Shown: positions 20,263 to 31,104, counted from the stretch's first letter. The stretch is DNA of 64,000 nucleotides from Winogradskyella echinorum (GCF_014297365.1 NZ_JACOQD010000002.1:868001-932000); one strand, 5' to 3'. Made by a program: numbers and translations. The notes: a model not told the origin generated them from the sequence alone.

Positions 20263-21373
20263 CTTTAAATTGCTTTTGATGATTTATAGACCAAACTTTT
20301 GAAGATTCAATACTTTCTAAGAATAATTGAGCACTATCTCCTTTACCAAAAGTATCGTTTAATTCTTCTTTAACAGTTTGTAATTCTTTAAAAGCTTTTA
20401 ATATGGCCAATTTTTCGCAAGGGACATTAATTATTTTTGATGAACTCGCTCTATTAAGTTGTCTATTTCCAATATTAATTGTTGAAATTCCATAATATGG
20501 AGCTTCTCTTACTCCTGCACTACTATTACCAATTATTAAATCTGATTTTTTTAATAATGTTAAAAAATACTCGAATCTAATAGATGGGAAAATTTTAAAC
20601 CTATTATTTTCTTTAAGCCTCTCATAAGCTCCTAATATGTACTTACTTCCAAGGTCGTTATTTGGATAAATAACAACATAATTTTTACCACTTTCAATTA
20701 AAGCATCAACAAATTGATTGGCCTTGTCTTTTATAGTATCGATTTCTGTTGTTACAGGATGAAACATAGCTACACCATACTTCATAAATTCTATTTGGTA
20801 ATAGGCTTTTACCTCATCTATTGTGGGTAAATTATTAGAGAACATAATATCTACATCTGGCGAACCAATGGTAAAAATAGATTGCTCTAACTCACCCATT
20901 TGAATTAATCTATTTTTAGCCTCATCATTAGATGTATAATGTATATGGCTTAATTTTGATACGGAATGTCTTATTAATTCATCTATAGTACCCGAAAGTT
21001 CTCCACCTTCAATATGAGCCACCAAAACATTGTTTAAACTACCTACAATAGCACCAGCTAGTGCTTCTACTCTATCTCCATGTATAACGATTAAATCTGG
21101 TTCTATTTCCTTTATATATGCAGAGAAACCATTGATGGTTTTTGCCAAGGTTAAATCCATTGTGGCTTCATCTGTATGATTATGAAACTTGGATATATTT
21201 TTAAAACCACATCGCTCAACTTCAATGACAGTATAACCATATTCGTGTATTAGGTGCATTCCTGTTACAAATATATAGGGTTCAAAATCTTTGTGACTTT
21301 CAACACTTTGTATCAGTGCTTTAATCTTACCAAAATCTGCTCTTGTACCTGTAAGAAAGACAATTTTACGCAT
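20255..21373 (-). CDS. neuC: UDP-N-acetylglucosamine 2-epimerase (hydrolysing), NeuC
   Basis: Converts UDP-GlcNAc to ManNAc, the first step of sialic-acid synthesis. 372 aa, GT-B-like fold. Marks are FLTGTRADFGKIK at the N-terminus, VIHGDRVEALAGA near 98, HIEGGELSGTIDE near 120 and IGNSSAGVREAPYYGI near 275, all conserved in NeuC/LegG. Together with neuB and neuA it completes a CMP-nonulosonate pathway. No LegB/LegC-like aminotransferase genes are present, which favours Neu5Ac over legionaminate. Confidence 0.92.
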   Translation of the reverse strand: MRKIVFLTGTRADFGKIKALIQSVESHKDFEPYIFVTGMHLIHEYGYTVIEVERCGFKNISKFHNHTDEATMDLTLAKTINGFSAYIKEIEPDLIVIHGDRVEALAGAIVGSLNNVLVAHIEGGELSGTIDELIRHSVSKLSHIHYTSNDEAKNRLIQMGELEQSIFTIGSPDVDIMFSNNLPTIDEVKAYYQIEFMKYGVAMFHPVTTEIDTIKDKANQFVDALIESGKNYVVIYPNNDLGSKYILGAYERLKENNRFKIFPSIRFEYFLTLLKKSDLIIGNSSAGVREAPYYGISTINIGNRQLNRASSSKIINVPCEKLAILKAFKELQTVKEELNDTFGKGDSAQLFLESIESSKVWSINHQKQFKDA

Positions 21374-21375
21374 AG

Positions 21376-21807
21376 TTATTTTACAATATATGATATGGCC
21401 TTTAAATAAGGTAACTTTCTAACCTGAACTTTATCATCAACAGCTTTATTGGTACCTGCAAAAGCACCATAATCGTCTAAAATGGTAATACCTCCTTTAG
21501 TTTCTTCTACAAAGGAGTCTCTTTTTAGTTTATCCTCTTCATAATTGGCTTCAGGAAAATCTCCAAAAATATCGAAACATATTATTTTACGGCTACTTGT
21601 TTGTTCTAACAAATCTCTAAATTTAATCCATCTAAAAAATGAATTCCCATTAAAAACACCGAATTCAACAATCTCACCTCTAACTTCTGAAGTACGTTTA
21701 AAAAACTCTAAATGAGATATAAACTTGCTAAATCTCGATGGATCTGCCGTAGCATAAAATCCATTTTCGTATTCAAAACGCTTTTCTATATCATATAAAT
21801 AAGTCAT
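21376..21807 (-). CDS. TylF-type methyltransferase remnant with internal deletion
   Basis: 143 aa, open throughout, abutting neuB and neuC. The N-terminal half fits TylF/MycF-like SAM methyltransferases (RGEIVEFGVFNGNSFFRW; IICFDIFGDFPEA). The C-terminal end also fits (TILDDYGAFAGTNKAVDD). These two parts are normally separated by roughly 70-100 residues holding the acidic metal/substrate motif. Here they meet at about residue 105 (near 21,490) without a frameshift. I infer a clean in-frame deletion and a probably inactive protein; a naturally short relative is the alternative. Confidence 0.6.
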   Translation of the reverse strand: MTYLYDIEKRFEYENGFYATADPSRFSKFISHLEFFKRTSEVRGEIVEFGVFNGNSFFRWIKFRDLLEQTSSRKIICFDIFGDFPEANYEEDKLKRDSFVEETKGGITILDDYGAFAGTNKAVDDKVQVRKLPYLKAISYIVK

Positions 21808-22853
21808 TATTTAAAATCTTTATAATCTAAGTGTTCTCCTTCTTCAATGTCTCGAAGTGCAGTTTTACCTAAAACGTTATTATAATCTTCGGCTAAAATT
21901 TTCCCTGTTCCTGGGCGTTTTACCCAAATGTTCTTTTCGGTAAGCTTCTCCCCTTTTTTTACATTGGTAATTGTACAAACAGTTGCAAAAGCAAAATCAA
22001 TAGTAACCTTTTCTTCTTTTGCAGGCTCCTTTGTTCCTCCACGCATAGACCAAATTTCCTTACTTCCTTTAATAAGGTTTGCGCATTCTTGTTCGTCCAT
22101 ACTACACACAATATCTGGTCCTTGTCTTTGCATATGGTCTGTAAAATGACGTTCTAGTATTGATGCACCTAGTGCAACAGCACCTAGACACGCATTATTG
22201 TTTAAAGTATGGTCACTTAATCCAAATACATTGTCTGAAAATGCTTCGTGCAATTCCATCATGGCACCAAACCGAACTAAATGCGATGGTGTAGGATATA
22301 AGTTAGTAGTATGTAATAAGGCTAATGGAGTATTATGGGCTTTAAAGATTTCTACAGCTTTGCAAACACTTTCTATAGTGTTCATTCCTGTACTTAAAAT
22401 TACTGGTTTACCAAATTTAGCAATGTGTTCTAACAAAGGGTAATTGTTACATTCGCCAGAGCCAATCTTATATGCAGGAATATCAAAGCGTTTTAAGCGT
22501 TCTGCTGCTGCTCTAGAAAAAGGTGTAGATATAAAAATCATGCCCTTACTTTCTACATACTTTTTTAGTTCTAACTCCTCAACTTCATTTAAAGCACAAC
22601 GCTCCATAATTTCGTAAATAGAGACATCTGAATTGCCAGGAATAACCTTTTTGGCAGCTTTGCTCATTTCATCTTCTACAATATGCGTTTGGTGTTTTAC
22701 CACTTCTGCTCCTGCTCTATGAGCTGCATCTACCATTTCTTTAGCAACTGCAAGTGAACCTTCGTGATTGATACCAATTTCTGCTATGATTAAAGGTGGA
22801 AAATCTTGTCCCACTTTTCTACCTGATATTTCTATATATGGATTATTCTTCAT
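21807..22853 (-). CDS. neuB: N-acetylneuraminate synthase NeuB
   Basis: Condenses ManNAc with phosphoenolpyruvate to form Neu5Ac. 348 aa: a TIM-barrel domain ([63 protein letters not shown]) and a C-terminal antifreeze-like SAF domain (about 280-348). It overlaps neuA by 11 bp and touches the methyltransferase remnant by one base. Confidence 0.94.
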   Translation of the reverse strand: MKNNPYIEISGRKVGQDFPPLIIAEIGINHEGSLAVAKEMVDAAHRAGAEVVKHQTHIVEDEMSKAAKKVIPGNSDVSIYEIMERCALNEVEELELKKYVESKGMIFISTPFSRAAAERLKRFDIPAYKIGSGECNNYPLLEHIAKFGKPVILSTGMNTIESVCKAVEIFKAHNTPLALLHTTNLYPTPSHLVRFGAMMELHEAFSDNVFGLSDHTLNNNACLGAVALGASILERHFTDHMQRQGPDIVCSMDEQECANLIKGSKEIWSMRGGTKEPAKEEKVTIDFAFATVCTITNVKKGEKLTEKNIWVKRPGTGKILAEDYNNVLGKTALRDIEEGEHLDYKDFK

Positions 22854-23511
22854 TATAATTTTTTAAAACATATTCCGCATAGTCAAAATCGTCTTGAGTG
22901 TCTATGTCAACTTCGACATATTTATGATTTACTACAAATGGAATCGACTTATCGTTAAATATTATTTCTTCTTGTATCAATGCCGCTTTTGTTATATATA
23001 GCAATCCGTTTTCAAAATATAAAGGTTCTAAATCTTGACTTCTTTGTCCGATGCTATAATTAAACGGCACAAACTGATCATCAACTATTTTCCCCAATTT
23101 TTTATGGTTGCTACTAACGGTAAATAGACTATCCGCATTTTCTTCTATATAAACCTTAAACGCTTCATTTAGCAATGTTTTTGGTCTAAAAGGATTTGTA
23201 GGTTGTAATAGAATTATATTACTTACATTTTCTACAACTTCTATAGAATGCTTTATCGCTGTTACAGTAGGTTCTAAATCACCACTCAATTCAATTGGTC
23301 TATCTATTACCCTTGCTCCATATTGAATTGCAATACGTTTAATGTCCTCATCGTCTGTTGAGACATAAACGGCATCAATGATATTAGAATTATCAATTGC
23401 GTAATTAATGGAGTATGCTAGTAAAGGTAAGTTTCCAAGTAACTTAGTATTTTTACTAGGTAACCTTTTAGATCCTCCTCTTGCTGGTATAATTGCGATA
23501 GTTTTACCCAC
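22843..23511 (-). CDS. neuA: CMP-sialic acid synthetase NeuA
   Basis: Activates Neu5Ac with CTP. 222 aa. The N-terminal nucleotide-binding motif [15 protein letters not shown] is diagnostic, and [10 protein letters not shown] plus [12 protein letters not shown] occupy the expected places. First of the neuA-neuB-neuC group in transcription order. Confidence 0.93.
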   Translation of the reverse strand: MGKTIAIIPARGGSKRLPSKNTKLLGNLPLLAYSINYAIDNSNIIDAVYVSTDDEDIKRIAIQYGARVIDRPIELSGDLEPTVTAIKHSIEVVENVSNIILLQPTNPFRPKTLLNEAFKVYIEENADSLFTVSSNHKKLGKIVDDQFVPFNYSIGQRSQDLEPLYFENGLLYITKAALIQEEIIFNDKSIPFVVNHKYVEVDIDTQDDFDYAEYVLKNYNEE

Positions 23512-24507
23512 TTATTTATTCTTATAAAACACATTAAATAATTTATGTACGACACGTTTTTTAAATTTATACCACGTCATATTTTGACTTTTAGGTTTAA
23601 ACACAGGTAGCTCGTTAATAACCAAAGGGGTGATTTTATTTTTTAAGTTTAAAATATTTTTTTTTTGTACCTCAAGCATCCAATTCTCTACAGTATTACC
23701 CATATGGAACGCATAGTTATTATATGTTGTTAAACGCATTCCTCCAGAAAAATTAATAGGTTGATCACAATACAAATACTCAGAATTATTACCCACTAGA
23801 GTTAACGATGGTTCTTTTGGCACTGTAGAAAAAAACAATTCTCTCCGCATACTTAAAATTTGATGACCACTACCAACTATGGCATTAACACCATTAGAGT
23901 CTATAACCGGCCATTTTACATTTTCGTTTGTTTCTAGTTCCCAATGAAAACTCTCTAAATATTTATTTTGTGCAATGTGGTTCTCTGGAATAGGTTTGTA
24001 TTTAAATTTTACCTTGCCCAATAAAATTTTTCCCAAGGTAGAAGATGTTTCATAATTTTTAAAGTTTCTACATGGAATAGGAGATACTGATGCAACTCCC
24101 TTAATATTTGTAAATATGTTCTCTGTTTCTTCTTGCCAACCTTGCTGAAAAAGTATATCCACATCAGAAATTGTTATAATTGGTTCTCTACTAGCTCTAG
24201 CAGCACCAATAAGCGCATCAATTTTACCGATATTTTCTTTGTAATGAATTACTGTATCTATTTTATCTTCCTCTAACTTAACATCTAAGTACCGTGCAAC
24301 TTCTTTACAAGATGCATTATTTACTACAGTTATAGCACAATTAGAATTTGTTGTGGTGATTGCGGAATCTAAACACAATTTAAAAACCTCTAAAACATTC
24401 CTATAATAGCCTTCTAACGAAGGAATAAAAACAACAATTATGAGTCTATGCTGACATTTAAGACGAATTTTTTTTGATTGTTTTTGAGGATTCATTCCTA
24501 CTCTCAT
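23512..24507 (-). CDS. Glycosyltransferase family 2-like (GT-A)
   Basis: 331 aa. A GT-A core is suggested by ITVVNNASCKEVA, ENIGKIDALIGAARASREP and TISDVDILFQQGW, where DVD would be the metal-binding motif. A long C-terminal part is not typical. ATG at 24507 and a second Met four codons later are both usable. Ends where neuA begins. Confidence 0.7.
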   Translation of the reverse strand: MRVGMNPQKQSKKIRLKCQHRLIIVVFIPSLEGYYRNVLEVFKLCLDSAITTTNSNCAITVVNNASCKEVARYLDVKLEEDKIDTVIHYKENIGKIDALIGAARASREPIITISDVDILFQQGWQEETENIFTNIKGVASVSPIPCRNFKNYETSSTLGKILLGKVKFKYKPIPENHIAQNKYLESFHWELETNENVKWPVIDSNGVNAIVGSGHQILSMRRELFFSTVPKEPSLTLVGNNSEYLYCDQPINFSGGMRLTTYNNYAFHMGNTVENWMLEVQKKNILNLKNKITPLVINELPVFKPKSQNMTWYKFKKRVVHKLFNVFYKNK

Positions 24508-24515
24508 ACCCTATA

Positions 24516-25688
24516 TTATGATGTTTGGTTTAGAAGTTTAAAAATAACATTTTTATATTGACTTTGTATAAGCTCTATCTTATACTTTTCTAGGTATCTT
24601 GTTCTGTTATATTTAGAAATAGATTTTATTTCCTCCTGCTTTAATTCTTTAATTTTATTGATTACTAAAGATAAATCTTTTACATTATTTTCGAAAAAAA
24701 AATTATTATCTGGTAGTCTGTCTGGCATTGCTCCAGTTTTAGCAGAAGCTATTATCAATCCACTTGCCATAGCTTCGATACCAGTTAATGGTCCTGTTTC
24801 ATTATGATAATGTGACACTATAAAACAATCATATTGTTCAAAATAATAATTCAATTGGTCATTAGGTATAAAACCCAAAAAAATAATGTTTGGTGACTTC
24901 TTTGCTCTTATTTTTAACTCTTCTAAAATTTCACCTTCACCAATTATAATTAAGTTTAAATTTGCATTTTCTCGTAGCTTAAATACATCAATTAGGATAT
25001 CTATATTTTTTTGGGGTACTATTCGAGATACAGTTAAAAAGGTTTTTGCACTCTTCTTAACTTTAATTTTTAAATACTCTTCTTCGTTAAAAGCGCACTG
25101 ATCAATTATTACGTAGTTATGTTTATCTAAATAATTTAGTCGTTTTGCATTAGATTCAGAATGATGAATAAACAAATCTACTTTATCTAACCAATTTGAA
25201 TTTAAAAAATCAATACCATCAATAAGATTTGTAGTTCTAAAAACAATCTTTTTATTATTGCTTCTAGCAAAATCAATAACTTCTTTTATATAATTACTAG
25301 AAACTTGTGCACATATAAAAATTATATCACTAGTAATTACAATTTCTTTCAAAGCCCTAATAATACACTTACGAATATTTAATTTTTTACTTATGCTATT
25401 ATTAACATACTGAAACTTGGATTTTTTTCTTCCACTTTTAAGGTAACTTAGATATGCTAAACCTCTATAAAATAAGGATTTATTGTAAATAATATTAGGA
25501 ATATGGTAAACTTGATTTTTTTTTACAAAATCAAATACTTGAGAGCTTTTAGGACAAAAAGATGTTGATAAAATTTTAACATCTGCTATATTAGACAAGG
25601 TATTAGCAATAAATCCTGCTTCAAGTTCCCTACCACCAAAATCGCCTATAGGTCCAAGTATTAATATTTTTTTTTGACTATAATTCAC
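24516..25688 (-). CDS. Glycosyltransferase family 4
   Basis: 390 aa. N-terminal LGPIGDFGGRELEAGFIANT, central TVSRIVPQKNIDILIDVF and donor motif NETGPLTGIEAMASGLIIAS identify a GT4. The gene overlaps the GT2 upstream by 4 bp. Specificity unknown. Confidence 0.86.
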   Translation of the reverse strand: MNYSQKKILILGPIGDFGGRELEAGFIANTLSNIADVKILSTSFCPKSSQVFDFVKKNQVYHIPNIIYNKSLFYRGLAYLSYLKSGRKKSKFQYVNNSISKKLNIRKCIIRALKEIVITSDIIFICAQVSSNYIKEVIDFARSNNKKIVFRTTNLIDGIDFLNSNWLDKVDLFIHHSESNAKRLNYLDKHNYVIIDQCAFNEEEYLKIKVKKSAKTFLTVSRIVPQKNIDILIDVFKLRENANLNLIIIGEGEILEELKIRAKKSPNIIFLGFIPNDQLNYYFEQYDCFIVSHYHNETGPLTGIEAMASGLIIASAKTGAMPDRLPDNNFFFENNVKDLSLVINKIKELKQEEIKSISKYNRTRYLEKYKIELIQSQYKNVIFKLLNQTS

Positions 25689-26548
25689 TTCTTAAAATAA
25701 TTAGAGATGTGAAGAAACATTAAATCAATTCTCAGCATAAATGTTGCTACTTTTCTAAAAAACGGATTTTTGTCTATTTGAATTAAATATTTAAACCTTT
25801 TAGATGTTTCTTTAAAGTGACTGAAAATATATTTATCATTTTCATTATTAAAAATCGTAGGCAGATAATTTTGTAATACAATTAATTTCTCTTCTTTAAC
25901 TAAATTAAGATTTTGTTCTTTAGATGAAATTCCATCAGTATTAAAAACAGTAATATCACTATTTATTTTCTTATATGTTTCTCCATTTAAACCAACGCAT
26001 TTCAAGAAAAATTCCCAATCTGACACTATTCTTAAATTTTCATTATACAATCCATAAATATCAAACATTGATTTTTTAATAAATGTAGATGGGTGTGATA
26101 TAGTTTTAGATATTAGGTATGAAAATGTAATGATATTTGGATGTTCTCTAAGTATTAAATTGTTTGGATTTTCATAATACATATTACCACATAAAAATGA
26201 TATTTCAGATTTAAAGTTATCCTGTACTTTAGATAAAGTATTTTTATTATATAAATAATCTCCACTATTAAGAAACAAAAGATACTCGCCCTTAGCCATT
26301 TTAATGCCTTTATTCATAGCATTATAAATTCCTGTATCAGACTCGCATATGTAACTTAAATTATTATAATTAAAAGACTTTATAACCTCTAAACTATTAT
26401 CTGAAGAATTACCATCTATTATTATATGCTCAAATGCATTCCATGTTTGCCGTTCAACACTTGCCATGGTTTTTTTTAAGCCTTGGGCATTGTTGTAATT
26501 TATGGTTATTATAGATAACACGTGAGACATATTATTTTTCATCATCAT
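25685..26548 (-). CDS. Glycosyltransferase family 2
   Basis: 287 aa. Classic GT-A start [30 protein letters not shown] and [20 protein letters not shown] followed by LLFLNSGD. This set is typical of WcaA/WbbD-like capsule transferases. It overlaps the acyltransferase upstream by 17 bp. Confidence 0.9.
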   Translation of the reverse strand: MMMKNNMSHVLSIITINYNNAQGLKKTMASVERQTWNAFEHIIIDGNSSDNSLEVIKSFNYNNLSYICESDTGIYNAMNKGIKMAKGEYLLFLNSGDYLYNKNTLSKVQDNFKSEISFLCGNMYYENPNNLILREHPNIITFSYLISKTISHPSTFIKKSMFDIYGLYNENLRIVSDWEFFLKCVGLNGETYKKINSDITVFNTDGISSKEQNLNLVKEEKLIVLQNYLPTIFNNENDKYIFSHFKETSKRFKYLIQIDKNPFFRKVATFMLRIDLMFLHISNYFKK

Positions 26549-27161
26549 ATTTATCTAAAAAATCATCTATATTAAAGAACATTTTATTTACATCTTCTAG
26601 TCCTTTATCATCAAATTCCCACCATTTAAGTTTTTGCAGTTTTAAAATCTGATTTTTATTAAATCTATACCTTTTTATCTCAATTGGTACACCATATGCA
26701 ATTGCATAATCTGGAATATCTTTAGATACGACAGCACCAGCTCCAATTACAGCGCCATCACCTATTTTAACACCATCTAAAATTGTGACATTTGCTCCTA
26801 TAAAAACATCATTACCTATAATTATATTTTTTCTATCTTCTATTAAATTATTCTGAGATAACGTATAACCATTTTGTTTTTTATTACTATAAAAATAAGG
26901 GCTCGTAGAAATACACTCTAAGGGATGTAAACCCCATCCACATAAAAGATTGGGACCTATTGAGCAAAATTTACCAATTGACGTATAAGATATTATTGAG
27001 TTTTTTGAAATATATGTTCCTTTTCCCAAAACTACATTAGATAATCGGTATGGTGGATACACCTTGACCATTTCTCCAATTTGTGTATTAATTTGCCTAC
27101 TTTCTAAACCAACTTCCTTTAGTTCTTGTAAAAACAATTTTTTAATAATTTTTTTTAGCAT
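26532..27161 (-). CDS. CatB-like hexapeptide O-acetyltransferase
   Basis: 209 aa with hexapeptide repeats ([20 protein letters not shown], then [20 protein letters not shown], then [20 protein letters not shown]). The HPL motif holds the likely catalytic His. The ending [16 protein letters not shown] is shared by xenobiotic-acetyltransferase-like sugar acetylases. Second acyltransferase of the locus. Confidence 0.85.
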   Translation of the reverse strand: MLKKIIKKLFLQELKEVGLESRQINTQIGEMVKVYPPYRLSNVVLGKGTYISKNSIISYTSIGKFCSIGPNLLCGWGLHPLECISTSPYFYSNKKQNGYTLSQNNLIEDRKNIIIGNDVFIGANVTILDGVKIGDGAVIGAGAVVSKDIPDYAIAYGVPIEIKRYRFNKNQILKLQKLKWWEFDDKGLEDVNKMFFNIDDFLDKYDDEK

Positions 27162-27197
27162 TTCAAAAATTTTGAGTTAACTGAATGAGTTAAAATA

Positions 27198-28109
27198 TCA
27201 CTTTGTGGTACTCAACCAATCATCATTTGTGTAAAATAATCTCCAAACTGACTCAGTCTCTTTTTTAATATATGAAATTTCATCTTCGGTTAATTTTTTT
27301 TGCCATTTCGTAATATTGTTTATAGAATTTCTTTCTAGCAAACTATCATTATTTGAAGTAGTAGTTTTTAAAATATATGACTTCACTTGTGAGTCAAAAT
27401 TAAGGTTAAGAAAATTAAACATTTCTTCAAACTCATGTAAAGGTTTTCTTGACAAATCTTCATGCTTTAAAAAGTGCCATTTATCAGAATATTTACGTTG
27501 GTAGTTATACACTTGAGTATAAATACAATTCCATATTAGTACTGCTTGTTCAATAAGCGAATTTTCCGTAGAACACATATTCTGAATAGTATCCTTAAAT
27601 TCCTTCAACGGCCCATCCAATATTAATGGCTGCTTAGCAAGGTTTTCAAAATTAAAAGTCCAATCTTTTTCTTTTATACTTAAATAAAATGCAGCTGGAT
27701 GCCTAATTAAGATTACAACATCACAATTATATTGATTAAATATCCATTCGGCTGAAAAGAGGGCAATTGGATCCTTTAGCAAACTTCTCTTATTTAACCT
27801 CTCAAAACTGTCTCTTACTAGATATTTAAGTTTTTGTATGGAATTCATTCTTTGCAATCTATTTAAAATGAAGTCTCTATTTAAGTAAATTCGTTTATCT
27901 AAATACCTTTTTATAACATCTTGTTCTTGTTGTTCAGAATTTGAAGACACATATTTATACCACTCATCAAACGGAGGCACATAATCTTTCATAGCAACAT
28001 TGAAAGGTTCTGAAACATATTTCACATTTTTGGATTTAGCAACAACTTTTCCTACCCATGTTGAACCAGACCTGTGAATTCCACTAATTAATATTGGTTT
28101 TTTACCCAT
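27198..28109 (-). CDS. Sulfotransferase family protein
   Basis: 303 aa. The 5'-phosphosulfate loop is ISGIHRSGSTWVGKVVA at residues about 8-24, and the 3'-phosphate motif is VVILIRHPAAFYLS near 130. These mark PAPS-dependent sulfotransferases. In this locus it probably sulfates the polysaccharide, a frequent feature of marine bacterial glycans. PAPS synthesis genes are not in the window. Confidence 0.85.
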   Translation of the reverse strand: MGKKPILISGIHRSGSTWVGKVVAKSKNVKYVSEPFNVAMKDYVPPFDEWYKYVSSNSEQQEQDVIKRYLDKRIYLNRDFILNRLQRMNSIQKLKYLVRDSFERLNKRSLLKDPIALFSAEWIFNQYNCDVVILIRHPAAFYLSIKEKDWTFNFENLAKQPLILDGPLKEFKDTIQNMCSTENSLIEQAVLIWNCIYTQVYNYQRKYSDKWHFLKHEDLSRKPLHEFEEMFNFLNLNFDSQVKSYILKTTTSNNDSLLERNSINNITKWQKKLTEDEISYIKKETESVWRLFYTNDDWLSTTK

Positions 28110-28138
28110 TTAGTAGTTTTATGATAGTATTAAAAAAT

Positions 28139-28933
28139 TTATTTTAAAAGTTCATCAAGTTTCTTTTTATTAAATACATCAAAATCTGAGAATGGATCGT
28201 AATTAAAAATTCTAATATTTGAATTTTCTGCCTCTAATTTTAACTTTTCATATTGTTGATATAACTCATACTCTCTGTATAAACGCTCCTTTGGAAAAGG
28301 CTGCTTTTGTTTCTCATAACTAATTTCAATACCTTCTTTATGCAGATAATATTCCAATGAAGGTTTGTCATGATCATAAAAGTGAGTATATGGCTTAATG
28401 CATTGCCAATCATGATTAACACCTACAATACCAATAGTAGGTATTTTACAATAAATAGCCAATTGGAGCGCTATAATAGTTACACTCCAAGGTGACATAA
28501 CTGGCTTTGTAAAATCTACTGGTAAAGAGCCTCCATACGAATAATAATAAACTTTTCTATCTTTAAATGCTATATCAGCAATCTTTTTATCACGTTTTTC
28601 TACAAGTAAAACTGTACTATCAGGCAGAGTTTGATTACATCTCATCCACCAATTAGTATAAACCTCATCCGTTATTGGAGGATGTGACGCTGCAAAAATA
28701 TGCACATTAGGCTTTATTTCTTCAATTTGCGGATGCTCATAAAAATTACCAACAGTAATTACAAACTCTTTTGAAAACATAGTAACATCTAGCTTATTTA
28801 TAGAAGATGAAGATCCAAGAATTACCGCTTGCTTGTGATGAGAAAATAGAGATTTTAATTCATTATTTCTTTTATACAGTTTGTATGGATTATTAAAAAG
28901 TAAATTTAATCGTCTTTTAATTCTTTTAATCAT
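28139..28933 (-). CDS. Putative GT42/DUF115-like protein, candidate sialyltransferase
   Basis: 264 aa, no membrane segment. QAVILGSSSSINKLDVTMFS near residue 35 and SPWSVTIIALQLAIYCKIPT followed by IGIVGVNHDW near 165-195 recall two conserved blocks of Campylobacter Cst-type (GT42) sialyltransferases and of the related MptE/DUF115 fold. The similarity is distant and judged by eye. Presence of neuABC in the same locus makes transfer of sialic acid an attractive inference. Alternative: a glycan kinase/transferase of the DUF115 group. Confidence 0.45.
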   Translation of the reverse strand: MIKRIKRRLNLLFNNPYKLYKRNNELKSLFSHHKQAVILGSSSSINKLDVTMFSKEFVITVGNFYEHPQIEEIKPNVHIFAASHPPITDEVYTNWWMRCNQTLPDSTVLLVEKRDKKIADIAFKDRKVYYYSYGGSLPVDFTKPVMSPWSVTIIALQLAIYCKIPTIGIVGVNHDWQCIKPYTHFYDHDKPSLEYYLHKEGIEISYEKQKQPFPKERLYREYELYQQYEKLKLEAENSNIRIFNYDPFSDFDVFNKKKLDELLK

Positions 28934-28948
28934 TAAACAATCTTTTTA

Positions 28949-30232
28949 TTAATTTGCTCCAAATATACCATCTATCAATGCAACATTAGTTGCTCTATTA
29001 TTTTTACTTGAAACCCAATAATCTCCGGAGAATACTTTAATATTTAAGACATGATGAATTACATCTATTTGTTGCACGACCCGTATTGCAGTTTGAACTG
29101 CAATCGCAATGTAATAATCTCCTCCTCTAAGCATTAGTTTATTTAACTCTAAATCTACATAAGAATCTATATTATCAAATACAATTCCCATTTCATCTGA
29201 GTAAAAATCTGCGATTTTATTTTCGTTGTTATCATAAATAACTAAGCCAAAAATTAAATCTTTATAATTTACGTCTCGGTTAAAAACCATATGGAGTCTA
29301 AACTTAGCATATTCACCAGAAATGATTTCTGTAACAGCATTACCATCTTGGTTTAATAACTCTACTTTAGAAAATCTAATTTCACCTGTTCCTTTTCTAT
29401 CAGTACGAGTTAATAAATTTTCTGTGTTCTTAGAACTTTGTAAATTTAAATAAAAGTTCACCGCTTGGTCGGAAGTGCCGTCAAAAATAGACTCACCATT
29501 ATCTAACACAACCGCTCTAGAACAAAGATTTTTTACAGCTGCCATATTATGACTAACAAACAAAACCGTTCTACCATCACTATGAGAGATGTCTTGCATC
29601 TTCCCAATGGCCTTTTTCTGAAACTCTGCATCACCTACAGCCAAAACCTCATCAACCACCAAAATATCTGGCTCTAAATGTGCTGCCACAGCAAAAGCCA
29701 AGCGCACTTTCATTCCAGAGCTGTATCGTTTTACTGGAGTATCTACATACCTTAAACAACCAGAAAAATCTATAATTTCATCAATCTTAGAATTTATTTC
29801 TGCTTTGGTCATTCCTAAAATAGCACCATTGAGGTAAATATTCTCTCTTCCAGTCATTTCTGGATGAAAGCCTGTACCTACTTCTAAAAGTGAAGCAATT
29901 CTACCTTTCGTTTTTATTTGTCCAGTTGTTGGACCTGTAACTCTAGATAATATTTTGAGTAAGGTAGATTTACCAGCACCATTTTTACCAATAATACCAA
30001 GAACTTCTCCTCGTTTAACTTCAAAATTTATATTTTTTATTGCCCAAACGTAATCCGAATTTCCTTTTTCGCTTCTGTTATTTGATTCACCAACCTTTAA
30101 ATATGGGTCTTCTTTACCTCTTATACTATTCCACCAGCGATTAAGGTCATGACTAATAGTACCTGTACCTACAAGCCCTAATCGGTATTGTTTACCTACA
30201 TTTTCAACTTTTAAAATTACATCTGAACTCAT
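28949..30232 (-). CDS. wzt: Polysaccharide ABC exporter ATPase with C-terminal glycan-binding domain (Wzt)
   Basis: 427 aa. NBD (1-260): GIIGKNGAGKSTLLKILSR, signature YSSGMKVRLAFAVA, Walker B DILVVDEVLAVGD. A C-terminal beta-rich domain (about 275-427; SKVELLNQDGNAVTEIISGE) corresponds to the Wzt carbohydrate-binding domain, which in E. coli O8/O9a recognises the finished chain end. Start overlaps the wzm stop by one base. Confidence 0.92.
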   Translation of the reverse strand: MSSDVILKVENVGKQYRLGLVGTGTISHDLNRWWNSIRGKEDPYLKVGESNNRSEKGNSDYVWAIKNINFEVKRGEVLGIIGKNGAGKSTLLKILSRVTGPTTGQIKTKGRIASLLEVGTGFHPEMTGRENIYLNGAILGMTKAEINSKIDEIIDFSGCLRYVDTPVKRYSSGMKVRLAFAVAAHLEPDILVVDEVLAVGDAEFQKKAIGKMQDISHSDGRTVLFVSHNMAAVKNLCSRAVVLDNGESIFDGTSDQAVNFYLNLQSSKNTENLLTRTDRKGTGEIRFSKVELLNQDGNAVTEIISGEYAKFRLHMVFNRDVNYKDLIFGLVIYDNNENKIADFYSDEMGIVFDNIDSYVDLELNKLMLRGGDYYIAIAVQTAIRVVQQIDVIHHVLNIKVFSGDYWVSSKNNRATNVALIDGIFGAN

Positions 30233-31104
30233 TATATCGTATCGATAAAGCTTTTTTCAGTTTTATTAAAAATAACTAATCCTATTAAAAAAACGATTAC
30301 ACTAATTATTGTAGTATAAACTAACTTGTTAACATCTAAGGAACCAACACCAAAAGCCATAGTTCTAAAGGACTCCACAATTATAGCAATGGGATTCCAT
30401 TCTATTAGCCAATAATAATCCGGTAACTTTTTTTGAAAATAGGCCATTGGATACATTACTGCGGACCCATACATTAATAATTGTACACCAAACTGAACTA
30501 AAAAGGAAAGGTCTCTATATTTTGTTGTCATAGAGGATATAATCATTCCTAATCCCAACCCTAATAAAGCCATTAGAAACACTAAAAAAGGAAAAAGTAA
30601 TATATTTAATTGCGGAGCAATATTATAACTAGGTTCTGCAAACCAAACATAGTAAATATAGAGTATTGCTAATACAAGAAGCTGTATCCCAAACTTTAAT
30701 AAATTTGAAACCACAACGGACATTGGCATAATCACTCTAGGAAAATAGACTTTTCCGAAGATATTCTCATTTTTCTTAAATGTATCACTAGTACCTACTA
30801 AACATTCCTTAAAATAATTCCAAGATGTAATACCAGCTAGGTTGAATAAGAAATTTGGCACACCTTCACCTGTAGGAATATCAGCCAAATTATTAAAAAT
30901 TAAAGTAAAAATTAAAGAGGTAAATAAGGGTTGAATTAAATACCAAAGTGGACCAAGAACCGTTTGTTTATACAACGTAATTATATCACGCTTAACAAAC
31001 AAAAACAATAAATCTCTATATCTCCATATTTCTTTAAAATTGAAATCTATTAATTTCTTTTTTGAAGAAATAGTATATAACCAATGCTCTTCAGCAGTTT
31101 TCAA
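30232..31104 (-). CDS. wzm: Polysaccharide ABC exporter permease (Wzm)
   Basis: 290 aa ABC-2-type membrane subunit with six TM helices. The amphipathic N-terminal RYRDLLFLFVKRDIITLYKQ and following TVLGPLWYLIQPL are the Wzm/TagG signature. With wzt it forms a complete exporter for undecaprenyl-linked glycan. Confidence 0.92.
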   Translation of the reverse strand: MKTAEEHWLYTISSKKKLIDFNFKEIWRYRDLLFLFVKRDIITLYKQTVLGPLWYLIQPLFTSLIFTLIFNNLADIPTGEGVPNFLFNLAGITSWNYFKECLVGTSDTFKKNENIFGKVYFPRVIMPMSVVVSNLLKFGIQLLVLAILYIYYVWFAEPSYNIAPQLNILLFPFLVFLMALLGLGLGMIISSMTTKYRDLSFLVQFGVQLLMYGSAVMYPMAYFQKKLPDYYWLIEWNPIAIIVESFRTMAFGVGSLDVNKLVYTTIISVIVFLIGLVIFNKTEKSFIDTI

